A stretch of 64,000 nt of DNA from Priestia abyssalis (GCF_002019595.1 NZ_KV917369.1:36138-100137), one strand, 5' to 3'; positions 27,325-35,866 are shown, numbered from the stretch's first letter. The notes: generated by a model from the sequence alone, not told the origin. Translations and numbers: made by a program.

Positions 27325-28044
27325 GTGGAAGATTTAAATATGAAAGCGGTAGAGCATTTTGAGGAATTACGGAAAAGAATCATCGTGACACTTGTTGTTT
27401 TTATGCTGTTTTTAGTCTTAAGCTTTATTTGTGTTCAAGATATTTATCAATTTTTTGTAAAGGATCTTCCTTTTAAGCTTGCTATTTTAGGTCCAAGCGA
27501 TGTGCTTGTCGTCTATTTAATGATTGCCAGTGTGATGGCCATTGCAGCTACCATTCCTGTCGCTGCCCATCAAATATGGTTGTTCGTGAAGCCGGCTTTA
27601 ACATTAAAAGAGAGAAAGGTAACACTTGTCTACATACCCGCTTTATTTTTATTGTTTTTATTGGGAATTTCATTCGGTTATTTTGTACTGTTTCCAATTG
27701 TCCTGGCTTTTTTAATGTCTTTATCAAGCGATATGTTTAACACTTTTTTTACGACCGAAAAATATTTTCGATTTCTTTTACATATGACTTTGCCGTTCGG
27801 TTTTTTATTCGAACTCCCTGTGGTAATCATGTTTTTGACAAGCTTAGGATTAATCAATCCATACAGACTTCAAAAAGTGAGGAAGTATGCTTATTTTGTC
27901 CTCATTACCATTTCTGTCTTGATTACTCCTCCGGATTTTCTATCCGACATTTTGGTGATTATTCCATTAATTTTACTGTACGAAGTGAGTGTCAGTTTAT
28001 CAAAATTTATCTATAGAAAAAAGGAGATTCCTGAGGTAGGGTGA
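27325..28044 (+). CDS. tatC: Twin-arginine translocase subunit TatC
   Basis: A protein of about 239 residues with six membrane segments. The cytosolic N-terminus has the EHFEELRKRIIVTL signature that contacts the twin-arginine motif, and the conserved PALTLKERKVT and FGFLFELPVVIMFL segments follow. The start is uncertain: GGGGGA at 27314-27318 directly abuts ATG 27319 and lies six bases before GTG 27325, so GTG is preferred; ATG 27340 is also possible. Forms the receptor of the Tat system with the upstream TatA. Confidence 0.93.
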   Translation: MEDLNMKAVEHFEELRKRIIVTLVVFMLFLVLSFICVQDIYQFFVKDLPFKLAILGPSDVLVVYLMIASVMAIAATIPVAAHQIWLFVKPALTLKERKVTLVYIPALFLLFLLGISFGYFVLFPIVLAFLMSLSSDMFNTFFTTEKYFRFLLHMTLPFGFLFELPVVIMFLTSLGLINPYRLQKVRKYAYFVLITISVLITPPDFLSDILVIIPLILLYEVSVSLSKFIYRKKEIPEVG

Positions 28045-28077
28045 ATCAAATAGAAACACCCTTTTAAGTTATCTTTC

Positions 28078-28134
28078 TGTAAGGACCCGTCACGAAAATC
28101 CGGTGAAATCAAGGATCTAGTGACGGGTCTTTCC
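28078..28134 (+). repeat. Palindromic repeat P1, copy 1 (acts as tatC terminator)
   Basis: AAGGACCCGTCAC and GTGACGGGTCTTT form the stem, and the inner ATCC/GGAT pair is separated by an asymmetric core. Related copies lie at 31278, 45525 and 62222. The 3' TCTTTCC can serve as a termination tail after tatC. Confidence 0.75.
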
Positions 28135-28534
28135 CATAAGTATTTTGTTTTGAGGATATTCTCATCTTTTGATGGGAGTGGTTTCCAAAAACAGGGGTTT
28201 CAACATATCATAAAGGAAGAGAAGCTTTGCATTCCAAGAGTAACGCCTATGTATGAATATGTTTAAAGCGTGGTCAATCAGCAAGAAGGAAAGAGATTCA
28301 GCCAGCTCTTTTATCCCGCATTAACGGGCAGTAGGGCCCCCTTCAAGACTTGAGGGAAATCCAAGCAGTCTAAGTAGGGGATCACTGTCCGTAAAAGCCC
28401 GAACATGAGAAACACCGCCGCGTCCTGCGGCAACGTCTGTGTGACCCACATCGTGCGGGCCTAACTAACCATCTGTGGGAGAGGAAGGAAAAACCTCACT
28501 GATGGAAGTTTCCTTTATATTTAGGAGGAGGAGT
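28135..28534. other. Leader region of the methionine gamma-lyase gene
   Basis: No protein frame is supported. The second half is the structured element S copy B, directly followed by AGGAGG and the start codon. The stretch 28140-28310 has nothing recognisable. Confidence 0.5.
28319..28519 (+). repeat. Structured element S, copy B (IS200/IS605 right-end-like)
   Basis: GCATTAACGGGCAGTAGGGC at the start; ACGGGCAGT pairs with ACTGTCCGT, then AAAAGCCCG, TAACTAACCATCTGTGGGAG pairs with CTCACTGATGG, and the end is GAAGTTTCCTTTAT. Compared with copy A (20531) the stem bases differ but still pair, and about 47 GC-rich bases with the hairpin GCCGC/GCGGC are inserted after AAAAGCCCG. A complete tnpA or tnpB gene is absent. 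Confidence 0.7.
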
Positions 28535-29740
28535 ATGGAAGAGAAAGGTAAAAAGATGGAGACAACAGTTATTCATGGAGGCTATGATTCCAAAGAATAT
28601 TTAGGGAGCCTGTCTATTCCGATTTTTCAAACATCTACGTTTACGTTTGATAACGCCGAGCAAGGAGAGAGACGCTTTAGAGGGGAGGAAGAGGGATACA
28701 TTTATTCCCGATTAGCTAACCCTACTGTCCGTGCGCTGGAGGAGAAAATCGCGTCCCTGGAAGAAGGGGAAGCGGGTCTTGCCTTTGGATCGGGTATGGC
28801 GGCTGTTTCGGCAGTCTTGTTTGCCTTAACAAAAGCACATGATCATATTATTTGTTCACAAGGAATTTATGGCTGTACATTTGGTTTATTGAAATTAATG
28901 AATGAAAAATATCATATTTCACATGATTTTTGCCTGATGGAAACAGAGTCTCAAATTAAAGAGCTTATCCGTCCAGAAACTGCTTGTATATACGTTGAAA
29001 CTCCAGTAAATCCAACTATGAAAGTAATTGATTTGCAGCTCGTCGTGAAAGTGGCAAAAGAGCATGGAATCCCAGTAGTAGTGGACAATACATTTGCTTC
29101 CCCTTATTTGCAGCAACCGTTGTCTTTAGGGTGTGATGTGGTTCTTCATAGTGCGACAAAATACATTTGCGGCCATGGGGATGTCGTTGCGGGTCTTGTC
29201 GTGGGCAAGAAAGATTTTATAAAAAATATGGCAATGACGACACAAAAAGATATCGGTGGCATTATTTCTCCCTTTGATGCATGGCTACTGTTAAGAGGGA
29301 TAAAAACATTGCCGGTTCGAATGGATCGTCACTCCTTTAATGCCATGAAAATATATGAACTTCTCAAAAGCCATCCGATGGTTCAGAACGTTTACTATCC
29401 AGGGGACTGCAATCATCCTCAATATTTGATTACAAAAAAGCAAATGAAACAGGGGGGCGGATTGATTTCATTTGAAATGAAAGGAACTAAAAAAGATGCC
29501 CAAAGATTGTTAAATGATTTGAAACTCATTAAAATTGCAGTAAGTCTCGGCGATACGGAAACATTAATTCAACATCCCGCCACCATGACGCATGCAGTTG
29601 TTCCAACAGAGATCAGGGAAGAAATGGGCATAACAGACCAACTTCTGCGGTTATCGGTTGGACTAGAGGCATGGGAAGACATATGGGAAGATTTACATCA
29701 TGCATTAAATAAAGCAGAAAGTTCTAGTTTCTCTTCTTGA
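28535..29740 (+). CDS. Methionine gamma-lyase-type PLP enzyme (Cys/Met metabolism family)
   Basis: A 401-residue cytosolic enzyme of the Cys/Met metabolism PLP family. The lysine that binds PLP is Lys209 in HSATKYICGHGD, and EETPVN-like ETPVNPTMKVID, YSRLANPTV and the C-terminal SLGDTETLIQHPATMTHA are family signatures. These fit methionine gamma-lyase (methionine to methanethiol, ammonia and 2-oxobutyrate); cystathionine gamma-synthase or homocysteine lyase activity cannot be excluded. ATG 28535 is chosen because AGGAGG at 28523-28528 fits; an upstream in-frame start at 28475 lies inside element S. Monocistronic with the hairpin at 29842. Confidence 0.85.
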   Translation: MEEKGKKMETTVIHGGYDSKEYLGSLSIPIFQTSTFTFDNAEQGERRFRGEEEGYIYSRLANPTVRALEEKIASLEEGEAGLAFGSGMAAVSAVLFALTKAHDHIICSQGIYGCTFGLLKLMNEKYHISHDFCLMETESQIKELIRPETACIYVETPVNPTMKVIDLQLVVKVAKEHGIPVVVDNTFASPYLQQPLSLGCDVVLHSATKYICGHGDVVAGLVVGKKDFIKNMAMTTQKDIGGIISPFDAWLLLRGIKTLPVRMDRHSFNAMKIYELLKSHPMVQNVYYPGDCNHPQYLITKKQMKQGGGLISFEMKGTKKDAQRLLNDLKLIKIAVSLGDTETLIQHPATMTHAVVPTEIREEMGITDQLLRLSVGLEAWEDIWEDLHHALNKAESSSFSS

Positions 29741-29841
29741 CATGCACACGAAAAGGTAAATTTTGCCTGTTAGGACTTACCACTCCGTTAACGAAGGATA
29801 AGTTGTGAGCGGGTCATGACTTTACAGGGTTTCAAATAGAA

Positions 29842-29874
29842 GGGGTGCACCTTGGTTATGGTTCACCCCATTTT
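29842..29874 (+). terminator. Hairpin between convergent genes
   Basis: GGGGTGCACC and GGTTCACCCC form a stem around TTGGTTAT, followed by ATTTTAG. Terminates the PLP enzyme gene. Confidence 0.75.
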
Positions 29875-29922
29875 AGTATATTTGAAATGAGAAAGATAAC
29901 CATGAGATGGTTCTGAAAAAAA

Positions 29923-30426
29923 TTAATCTTTGTTGTATTGGCAGTCGTCGGTCTCCTTGTTTTTCATTTTCTTTTTCCATAGTAAGTAGGCAGCTTTTCC
30001 GTCACTCGGAAGACCGGATGGATCATCCATCGGAAATAAAGAAAAGAAGATGAAGTAAAAAGAAAAATAAATAAACTGATCCCAAAACATGGATGCTTCC
30101 AGAATCTTTGCCTTTACCAATGTATTGACCAGTAGGAGACTTAATAAATTAAACAGTGATCCTCCAAGGAAGATGAGAGAATGGGTGAGGCGGTTTTCGA
30201 ATTTGAGATAAGAGAATTCGCATCCTCCAGACCCAAAATAAAACTTCCGTATCTCGATTTTTCTGAGCACATATAATTTCGCTCCGCATCCAATGATAAT
30301 TCGCACGCCTTTTCCGCCAAATAATTTGACAAAAAAGATATGTCCTATTAAATGGATAAAGGTAACGACCGGCAGAATAATAAAGAAAGCTAAAAGAAAC
30401 TTCCACACATCATACATTCCAAACAT
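29923..30426 (-). CDS. Membrane protein resembling site-2 protease (M50) but with HLIGH in place of HExxH
   Basis: A 167-residue protein with about four membrane segments. The first segment carries H25-L-I-G-H29, the position where M50 proteases have HExxH, so the catalytic glutamate is replaced by leucine. Near the C-terminal membrane segment, FPMDDPSGLPSDG resembles the second M50 motif (NPxPxxxDG). It is either an inactive relative or a zinc-binding membrane protein with another role. Ribosome site GAGGAGG lies six bases before the ATG. It is convergent with the PLP enzyme and divergent from the stress gene at 30636. Confidence 0.6.
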   Translation of the reverse strand: MFGMYDVWKFLLAFFIILPVVTFIHLIGHIFFVKLFGGKGVRIIIGCGAKLYVLRKIEIRKFYFGSGGCEFSYLKFENRLTHSLIFLGGSLFNLLSLLLVNTLVKAKILEASMFWDQFIYFSFYFIFFSLFPMDDPSGLPSDGKAAYLLWKKKMKNKETDDCQYNKD

Positions 30427-30563
30427 ACTTATCCTCCTCTCAAAAGGCTCCTATCTACTCTTACCCAGGGTGTTTCCGTTGTAACATGTTTCTATTTTCC
30501 ATTTTCAAATGTCTAGCGTCATGATTTATTTCATCCTTCAAAGGAGTCTATATAGATTTAATG

Positions 30564-30589
30564 GTTTAACTCTTTTTAACCACGGGTAT
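30564..30589 (+). promoter_or_regulatory. SigB-type promoter
   Basis: GTTTAA at 30564-30569 and GGGTAT at 30584-30589 with a 14-base spacer match the general stress sigma-B consensus. The start codon of the YflT-domain protein is 46 bases downstream. Confidence 0.8.
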
Positions 30590-30635
30590 GTACAAAGTAA
30601 GCACAAACAGAAATTTTAACTAGGAGGAGATTCAT

Positions 30636-31253
30636 ATGAATGCAAATGAAAAGCATATTGTGGGAGTATATGACACAGAAGCGGAAGCGATCCGTGCAGT
30701 TGAGGATTTGAAGGCGAAAGGATATAGAGCGGAAGATATTTCAGTTATCGGGAAGAATCGAAAAGATATAGAGTCCATTACAGATGAAACAGGAACAAAA
30801 GCCGGAGAAGGTGCAGCCGCAGGTGCAGCGACTGGCGGTGCTATCGGAGGGCTTGCAGGGTTATTGGCAGGTGTCGGTGCACTAGCCATTCCTGGAATCG
30901 GACCAATCTTAGCAGCTGGACCGATTGCCGCGACTCTTACAGGAGCAGCAGTCGGAGCAGGTACTGGAGGATTGGCTGGTGCATTAATCGGGATGGGAAT
31001 TCCTGAAGATGAAGCCGATCGCTACGATTCTTATGTGAAAGAAGGAAAAATTTTAGTACTTGTTGATAGAGATATCAACAATTTGAATAGGGAGACATTA
31101 ACGGATGATCTTACCTTAACGCGACATAACGACGTAGACCGTACATTGACTGAAGATTATAACCGTACAAGAAGTAAGTCAACACAAGAAGATAGAGTGA
31201 TAGGTACGGAAGGCCGTCCTGGCGTTTATTCTTCAAAAAATGAGAGATTTTAA
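30636..31253 (+). CDS. General stress protein with YflT (heat-induced stress) domain
   Basis: A 205-residue protein. Residues 5-45 match the YflT/general stress 17M domain (HIVGVYDTEAEAIRAVEDLK, YRAEDISVIGK). The middle is a very Gly/Ala-rich hydrophobic stretch (residues about 58-115, GAAAGAATGGAIGGLAGLLA) that could enter the membrane, then IPEDEADRYDSYVKEGKILV completes the domain. The tail is hydrophilic and Arg/Thr-rich. A SigB promoter lies upstream. Exact role unknown. ATG 30636 behind AGGAGG. Confidence 0.85.
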   Translation: MNANEKHIVGVYDTEAEAIRAVEDLKAKGYRAEDISVIGKNRKDIESITDETGTKAGEGAAAGAATGGAIGGLAGLLAGVGALAIPGIGPILAAGPIAATLTGAAVGAGTGGLAGALIGMGIPEDEADRYDSYVKEGKILVLVDRDINNLNRETLTDDLTLTRHNDVDRTLTEDYNRTRSKSTQEDRVIGTEGRPGVYSSKNERF

Positions 31254-31277
31254 TACAGAAAGTTTCAAGCTAGCCCT

Positions 31278-31337
31278 CTGAAAGGCCCCGTCATGGAAAT
31301 CCAGTAAAACCTAGGATGCTGTGACGGGGCTTTTTAG
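31278..31337 (+). repeat. Palindromic repeat P1, copy 2 (acts as terminator)
   Basis: CTGAAAGGCCCCGTCA and TGACGGGGCTTTTTAG pair, the core reads AAATCCAGTAAAACC, and the right arm ends in TTTTTA. Same family as 28078, 45525 and 62222. Confidence 0.8.
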
Positions 31338-31392
31338 TAGAAAATAATTTTTGTGCTATGTTTAAGAATGATGGGACAGGTATTTTTTAAGA

Positions 31393-32460
31393 TTATTGAA
31401 CTTTGTGGAATTGAAGAGCAAATTCAATTAACATTTGTTGATATAGTTCGATTGATTCGATTTCTACATATTCTTCATCCCCGTGCCAGTGTGCTCCCGA
31501 TGGACCAAATTCGATAGCGGGAATACCATGGGCAGAAAAGAAACGGGTATCAGCCGAGCCATGTTGCCCAAAAACGACAGCTGGTTCCTGGGTATATTTT
31601 TCAATCAGCGGACGCAAAGACTGGATGAACGGACTGTTTATCTCCGTACGTACAGGTTCTCCGTACATATGCAATGCGATATCTTCTCCTGTAATGGCTT
31701 TAATCTCCTGCAAAATATCTTCCATCTTTTGAGTGGGCAAAAAACGGATATCGAGTGACAGTATGCAACGATCAGGCACTTTATTATATACTTCTCCAGC
31801 GTGAATTTTTGCTAGATTAATAGATGGAAAAGAATAAAGGGCTGAGCTTTCTTTGGCGAAAGGCAATTGTAAAATCTCTTGATAAATGTCCATAGCTTTT
31901 TCAATCGCATTTATTCCTTCCCATGGACGGCTGCCATGAGCGGCTTTCCCTTTTATTTCAATATCCAGCTGCAGGATCCCTTTTGCCTGTAAGCCAATTC
32001 CTAATTGAGTGGGTTCCGAGCAAATGACAAAATCCCCCTTGTATCCTTGTTCGGCTAAGTAACCAGAGCCGTGAAATCCGCCTGTTTCTTCATCGGGAAC
32101 AATTTGAAGCTGAATACGAGAACCGATCGCCTTGTCTTTTAAGTAGACCATCGCATACATCATAGCGGCCACGCCAGCCTTCATATCTGCAGCTCCGCGT
32201 CCATAAATTTTTCCGTCCGATTCTAAAGGGACAAATTGTTCGGGATTTCCGCTTACGACATCGACATGACCGTTCCAAGTCAATGTTTTTTCACCGCTGC
32301 CAATTTCACATATGAGCATTTTATAGCCGTTGTTTTCTAATAAAACGACTGGGAGTTGATGATCGATCAGCCATTGACGACAAAATTCAACGGCAGCATT
32401 CGCTCCTTCTTTTGTAGAACTGTCGATGGCAATTAAGTCCTTTAGTAATTGTCTCCCCAT
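31393..32460 (-). CDS. M20-family metallopeptidase (ArgE/DapE type deacylase)
   Basis: A 355-residue cytosolic dizinc hydrolase. Metal and catalytic motifs: NGHVDVV (His ligand), GRGAADMKAG (bridging Asp), DEETGG (catalytic Glu and ligand), SEPTQ, and GPSGAHWHGDEEYV (last His ligand). The dimerisation domain lies between (KAAHGSRPWEG). It would remove an acyl group from an amino acid such as N-acetylornithine or succinyl-diaminopimelate, or from a dipeptide; the substrate cannot be assigned, and no arg or dap gene is near. Divergent from the YitT gene. Confidence 0.85.
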   Translation of the reverse strand: MGRQLLKDLIAIDSSTKEGANAAVEFCRQWLIDHQLPVVLLENNGYKMLICEIGSGEKTLTWNGHVDVVSGNPEQFVPLESDGKIYGRGAADMKAGVAAMMYAMVYLKDKAIGSRIQLQIVPDEETGGFHGSGYLAEQGYKGDFVICSEPTQLGIGLQAKGILQLDIEIKGKAAHGSRPWEGINAIEKAMDIYQEILQLPFAKESSALYSFPSINLAKIHAGEVYNKVPDRCILSLDIRFLPTQKMEDILQEIKAITGEDIALHMYGEPVRTEINSPFIQSLRPLIEKYTQEPAVVFGQHGSADTRFFSAHGIPAIEFGPSGAHWHGDEEYVEIESIELYQQMLIEFALQFHKVQ

Positions 32461-32821
32461 TATACCCCCTCCTTCTGTGGTGAATTGTATGCCTTAAATT
32501 TTAGATTAAAAGGATATTTTGTCAATGAATGAAGGGGAAGTGCTCATTCAAGCACTTTCCCTTCATTTATCCTTTAGGAATGAAATGTCCTTTATTATGT
32601 TATGCTAAACATAGCTATCCATTTCCAAATCAATGAAGAACCTTGTCGAAAATTTAAGCGGAACCTATATGGAGTATTTACCCCTTTAATTGAGAAAAAG
32701 GCTTACTGCTTTATATCTAAAAGTAAATTTCTGAATATACTTTTTTTGACTTTTTTCCATTATGAGCGGCTATAATTAAGAGGAAATAAAAGGTTAAATT
32801 TGTGAGCAAGAGGTAGATGGG
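32461..32821. other. Divergent promoter region with a hairpin
   Basis: Between two divergently read genes. GAAGGGGAAGTGCT and AGCACTTTCCCTTC at 32530-32564 form a 14-bp stem around CATTCA. It may terminate antisense transcription or be a regulator. TTGACT...TATAAT-like elements near 32745-32775 probably start the YitT gene. Confidence 0.5.
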
Positions 32822-33643
32822 ATGCAGAGATTATTTATGGTTATAATAGGGTCAATAATCATCGGGTTCGCTTACAATTTATTTTTGATTCCTCACAAAG
32901 TGTTAAGCAGCGGCATTGGCGGTATTGCTATGATTATTGGGATTTTAACCCCTTTCAATACAGGGACGATGAACTTTTTGTTGAATCTCCCTCTCGTAAT
33001 TATTGGGTTTATGAAATTAGGAAAGCGGTTTGTTGCGCACACACTTTTATCTATTGTTGCCTTAACTGTTGCGCTGTATATTATTCCAATAAAAGCGGTG
33101 AGTACGGATCCGATTTTATCCGCTGTATTTGGCGGAGTGTTGACAGGTATTGGAGTAGGGCTGGTGTTTCGTCAATCTGCTTCAACGGGTGGATTTGACA
33201 TTATTGCGATGTTGTTGACGAACAAGAGGGACTTTCCTCTTGGTGCATTATTGTCTGCAATGAACGCAGTTGTTGTATTTGTATCAGGATTCTTCGTCAA
33301 TTGGGATGCTGCTCTGTATACCATGCTTTCCATTTTTGTTACCGGTAAAGTTGTGGATGCCATTCATACGAGTCACATTAAGCTTACTTTAATGATTATT
33401 ACAAGTAAGGGTGAAGAAATGAAACAAAAGCTTCTGACTAATCTTGTCCGAGGTGTCACGGTAATGGATGGAGAAGGAGCGTACTCAAGCCAAAGCCGCA
33501 AAATTTTGATGACGGTCATTTCCCGCTATGAGCTGGTCGATGTTAAGCCGCTTATTCACGAAGTAGACCCTAATGCTTTCGTCAATATCACAGAAACGGT
33601 AGAAGTGGTCGGGTTATTTCGAAGAGACATGCCTGATAAATGA
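32822..33643 (+). CDS. YitT family membrane protein (DUF161/DUF2179)
   Basis: A 273-residue protein. There are five or six membrane segments in the first 190 residues (GSIIIGFAYNLFLIPHKVLS, GGIAMIIGI, SASTGGFDIIAMLL) followed by a soluble DUF2179 domain of about 85 residues (HIKLTLMIITSKGEEM... RGVTVMDGEGAYSSQSRKIL). Bacillus genomes carry several such paralogues (YitT, YqfU, YpjC, YvjA, YxkD), with no settled function. ATG 32822 behind AGAGGTAGATGG. Followed by a strong terminator. Confidence 0.88.
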   Translation: MQRLFMVIIGSIIIGFAYNLFLIPHKVLSSGIGGIAMIIGILTPFNTGTMNFLLNLPLVIIGFMKLGKRFVAHTLLSIVALTVALYIIPIKAVSTDPILSAVFGGVLTGIGVGLVFRQSASTGGFDIIAMLLTNKRDFPLGALLSAMNAVVVFVSGFFVNWDAALYTMLSIFVTGKVVDAIHTSHIKLTLMIITSKGEEMKQKLLTNLVRGVTVMDGEGAYSSQSRKILMTVISRYELVDVKPLIHEVDPNAFVNITETVEVVGLFRRDMPDK

Positions 33644-33713
33644 ACATACGAGACAAGAAAACATGCTGAAGCTGCTGCTGAGCATATAGACAAAATCTCA
33701 TATAAACAATGCC

Positions 33714-33763
33714 AAAAGCGCCTTAAGGAAGAGTGAATCTCTCTTCCTTAAGGCGCTTTTTTC
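33714..33763. terminator. Bidirectional terminator
   Basis: AAAAGCGCCTTAAGGAAGAG and CTCTTCCTTAAGGCGCTTTT form a 20-bp perfect stem with loop TGAATC, followed by TT on one side and preceded by A-rich sequence on the other. It serves the convergent YitT and nsrR genes. Confidence 0.92.
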
Positions 33764-33788
33764 ATGGTGGAATTCATTGGAGAAGCTT

Positions 33789-34229
33789 TCAATCTCGAGA
33801 GCGTAACAACTGTTTAAGCTCGTCTTTATTGTAAATTAAATCTTCTAACGTATAGCCTTTTAACACCGTAATGAAAGCTTGGAGCGCTTCGTACAGCACA
33901 TGCTTTAATTTACAGGAAGGGGTAATGGCACAAAGGCTTCCGCTTCGGTTAAAACACTCCACAATATGAAAATCCTCTTCAGTTTGGGCTACGACTTCAC
34001 CGATGTTAATATCCCGCGGATGTTTGGCTAATCGGATCCCGCCATTTCGCCCGCGAATGGTCTCGATGAGGCCGAGTTTTCCAAGTTCATGAGTGACCTT
34101 CATTAAATGATTTTTTGAAATATGATAAGCGTCAGCAATCTCTTTAATATTGCTTAATTCATTTTCTTTTTTGACTGCCAAGTATAATAAAACACGAAGA
34201 GAGTAATCCGTATAATTTGTTAATCTCAT
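33789..34229 (-). CDS. nsrR: Nitric oxide-sensing repressor NsrR (Rrf2 family)
   Basis: A 146-residue winged-helix repressor. MRLTNYTDYSLRVLLYLA and the recognition helix in AYHISKNHLMKVTHELG are typical of NsrR, and Cys92, Cys100 and Cys106 (spacing CX7CX5C) are the iron-sulfur cluster ligands that react with NO. Length is that of B. subtilis NsrR. It is divergent from hmp, the classic NsrR target, which has two matching operators. No equally clear operator is seen before nsrR itself. Confidence 0.93.
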   Translation of the reverse strand: MRLTNYTDYSLRVLLYLAVKKENELSNIKEIADAYHISKNHLMKVTHELGKLGLIETIRGRNGGIRLAKHPRDINIGEVVAQTEEDFHIVECFNRSGSLCAITPSCKLKHVLYEALQAFITVLKGYTLEDLIYNKDELKQLLRSRD

Positions 34230-34513
34230 TTGAATAACCCCTTGATTTCGTTAAGGTATCCTTATCATAGCATGTTTCTGAGAAGAATGTTAATATTTGG
34301 GCCGGTATAGATAAACGTCTGTTTTTTTATAAGAAGGCTTTGTTAAAGTATAGTGGTGATTTTTGAATGATGTACTTTCAATTTTAGCTGAAAGCATCCA
34401 AAAAGGCTTTTTCAACGAGTGAGGCAACAATAGTGAAAATTAACATGGTTCTTTAATAAGAAAAAAGAGTTTCAAACCTGTGAACATTTGAAATTGTGAC
34501 AACTTTTTTAAAG

Positions 34514-34530
34514 GTGTATTTCATATATAT
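34514..34530 (+). promoter_or_regulatory. NsrR-like operator 1 (imperfect)
   Basis: GTGTATTTCATATATAT agrees with ATGTATTTNAAATACAT at 13 or 14 of 16 positions. It lies 47 bases before the perfect site. Confidence 0.5.
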
Positions 34531-34560
34531 CTTTTTCAATTATTTTTATTTATTATAAAG

Positions 34561-34577
34561 ATGTATTTTAAATACAT
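34561..34577 (+). promoter_or_regulatory. NsrR operator 2 (perfect palindrome)
   Basis: ATGTATTTTAAATACAT is a perfect NsrR-type palindrome just after TATTATAAAG and 25 bases before hmp, placed to block transcription in the absence of NO. The rest of the gap 34230-34601 is AT-rich with no gene. Confidence 0.85.
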
Positions 34578-34601
34578 GTTTAAAAGAGCGAGGGGATTAG
34601 A

Positions 34602-35798
34602 ATGTTAAGCGAAAAAACAATTGAAATTGTAAAAAGTACAGCTCCTGTATTAGAAAAATATGGTGAAGAGATTACGAAGCGTTTTTATGAAATGATGTTT
34701 GAAGCACATCCTGAGTTGTTAAATATTTTCAACCAGACGAATCAAAAAACAGGCAGACAACAAACAGCTTTAGCCAACACAGTTTATGCCGCAGCCGTCT
34801 ATATCGACCAGCTGGATAAAATTATTCCAGTCGTCAAGCAAATTGCGCATAAACATCGCAGCATCGGAATAAAAGCTGAGCACTATCCGATTGTAGGAAA
34901 ACATTTATTGTTAGCCATTAAAGATGTGCTAAAAGAAGCCGCTACGGATGACATTATCAATGCTTGGGCAGAAGCTTACGGTGTGATTGCAGAGGCTTTC
35001 ATTCAAGTGGAACGTGATATGTATGTGGCGGCAGAGAATAAAGAAGGCGGATGGAAAGACTACAAACCATTTTCTGTTGTTCGTAAAGTAAAAGAAAGTG
35101 ATGTTATTACGTCGTTCTATTTACAGTCGCAAGATGGTGCCGGTGTTTCTTCTTTCGCCCCGGGTCAATATATTAGCGTTCGTGTGAGCATCCCTGGTAA
35201 AGAGTACACGCATATTCGTCAATACAGCTTATCCGATGCTCCAAATGGAGAGTATTACCGCATTACCGTTAAGCGTGAAGCGGATGATCAAAAACCGGAA
35301 GGAGCCGTATCCAATTATTTACATGATTATGTGAATGAAGGAGATCATATTGAGGTGAGCGCTCCTGCTGGGGAGTTTGTTTTAGATATGGAAAACGAGA
35401 AGCCGATTGTTCTTATTAGCGGCGGAGTAGGTATCACACCATTAATGAGCATGTTAAAAACGGCAGCAGAAAAACAGCCGAACCGTAAGATTACATTCAT
35501 TCATGCAGCCCGTAACGGCCGCTACCATGCTCTTCGTGAAGAGGCAGCCGCTGTCAGTGCCAACACATTCGTCTGCTATGAAAACCCGACAGAGGAAGAT
35601 CGTATGCTGCAAAACTTTGATAAAGAAGGCTATATTACGGCTGAGTGGCTTCAAGAAGTAATAGAAGATAAGGATGCAGACTATTACATGTGTGGACCGG
35701 TTTCCTTTATGAAAGCCATTTACAAGGCGTTAAAGGAAATTAATGTAAAAGAAGAGGCGGTTCATTATGAATTTTTTGGACCAAACATAAAATTATAA
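34602..35798 (+). CDS. hmp: Flavohemoglobin, nitric oxide dioxygenase
   Basis: A 398-residue cytosolic enzyme converting NO and O2 to nitrate. The globin domain is residues 1-137, with proximal His85 in IAHKHRSIG and the distal Tyr29/Gln53 region. The FAD domain contains RQYSLSDAP, and the NAD(P)H domain has ISGGVGITPLMSML near residue 272 and MCGPVSFM near 362. Full length for the family. Controlled by NsrR through the operators upstream. Followed by a terminator at 35823. Confidence 0.96.
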   Translation: MLSEKTIEIVKSTAPVLEKYGEEITKRFYEMMFEAHPELLNIFNQTNQKTGRQQTALANTVYAAAVYIDQLDKIIPVVKQIAHKHRSIGIKAEHYPIVGKHLLLAIKDVLKEAATDDIINAWAEAYGVIAEAFIQVERDMYVAAENKEGGWKDYKPFSVVRKVKESDVITSFYLQSQDGAGVSSFAPGQYISVRVSIPGKEYTHIRQYSLSDAPNGEYYRITVKREADDQKPEGAVSNYLHDYVNEGDHIEVSAPAGEFVLDMENEKPIVLISGGVGITPLMSMLKTAAEKQPNRKITFIHAARNGRYHALREEAAAVSANTFVCYENPTEEDRMLQNFDKEGYITAEWLQEVIEDKDADYYMCGPVSFMKAIYKALKEINVKEEAVHYEFFGPNIKL

Positions 35799-35821
35799 GC
35801 TGGTAGGGAACATAAACAGGA

Positions 35822-35855
35822 GAAAGAGCTCACAGTGTAAGTGAGCTCTTTTTTG
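35822..35855 (+). terminator. Terminator of hmp
   Basis: AAGAGCTCAC and GTGAGCTCTT form a 10-bp stem with loop AGTGTAA, then TTTTGTG. Confidence 0.9.
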
Positions 35856-35866
35856 TGTTTTATCAA

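Noticed and set aside
28319..28534. SAM (S-box) or T-box riboswitch before the methionine gamma-lyase gene
   Set aside because: Neither the S-box core nor the T-box AGGGTGG-ACCGCG sequence is present, and the same element occurs before an unrelated short frame and yfhE.
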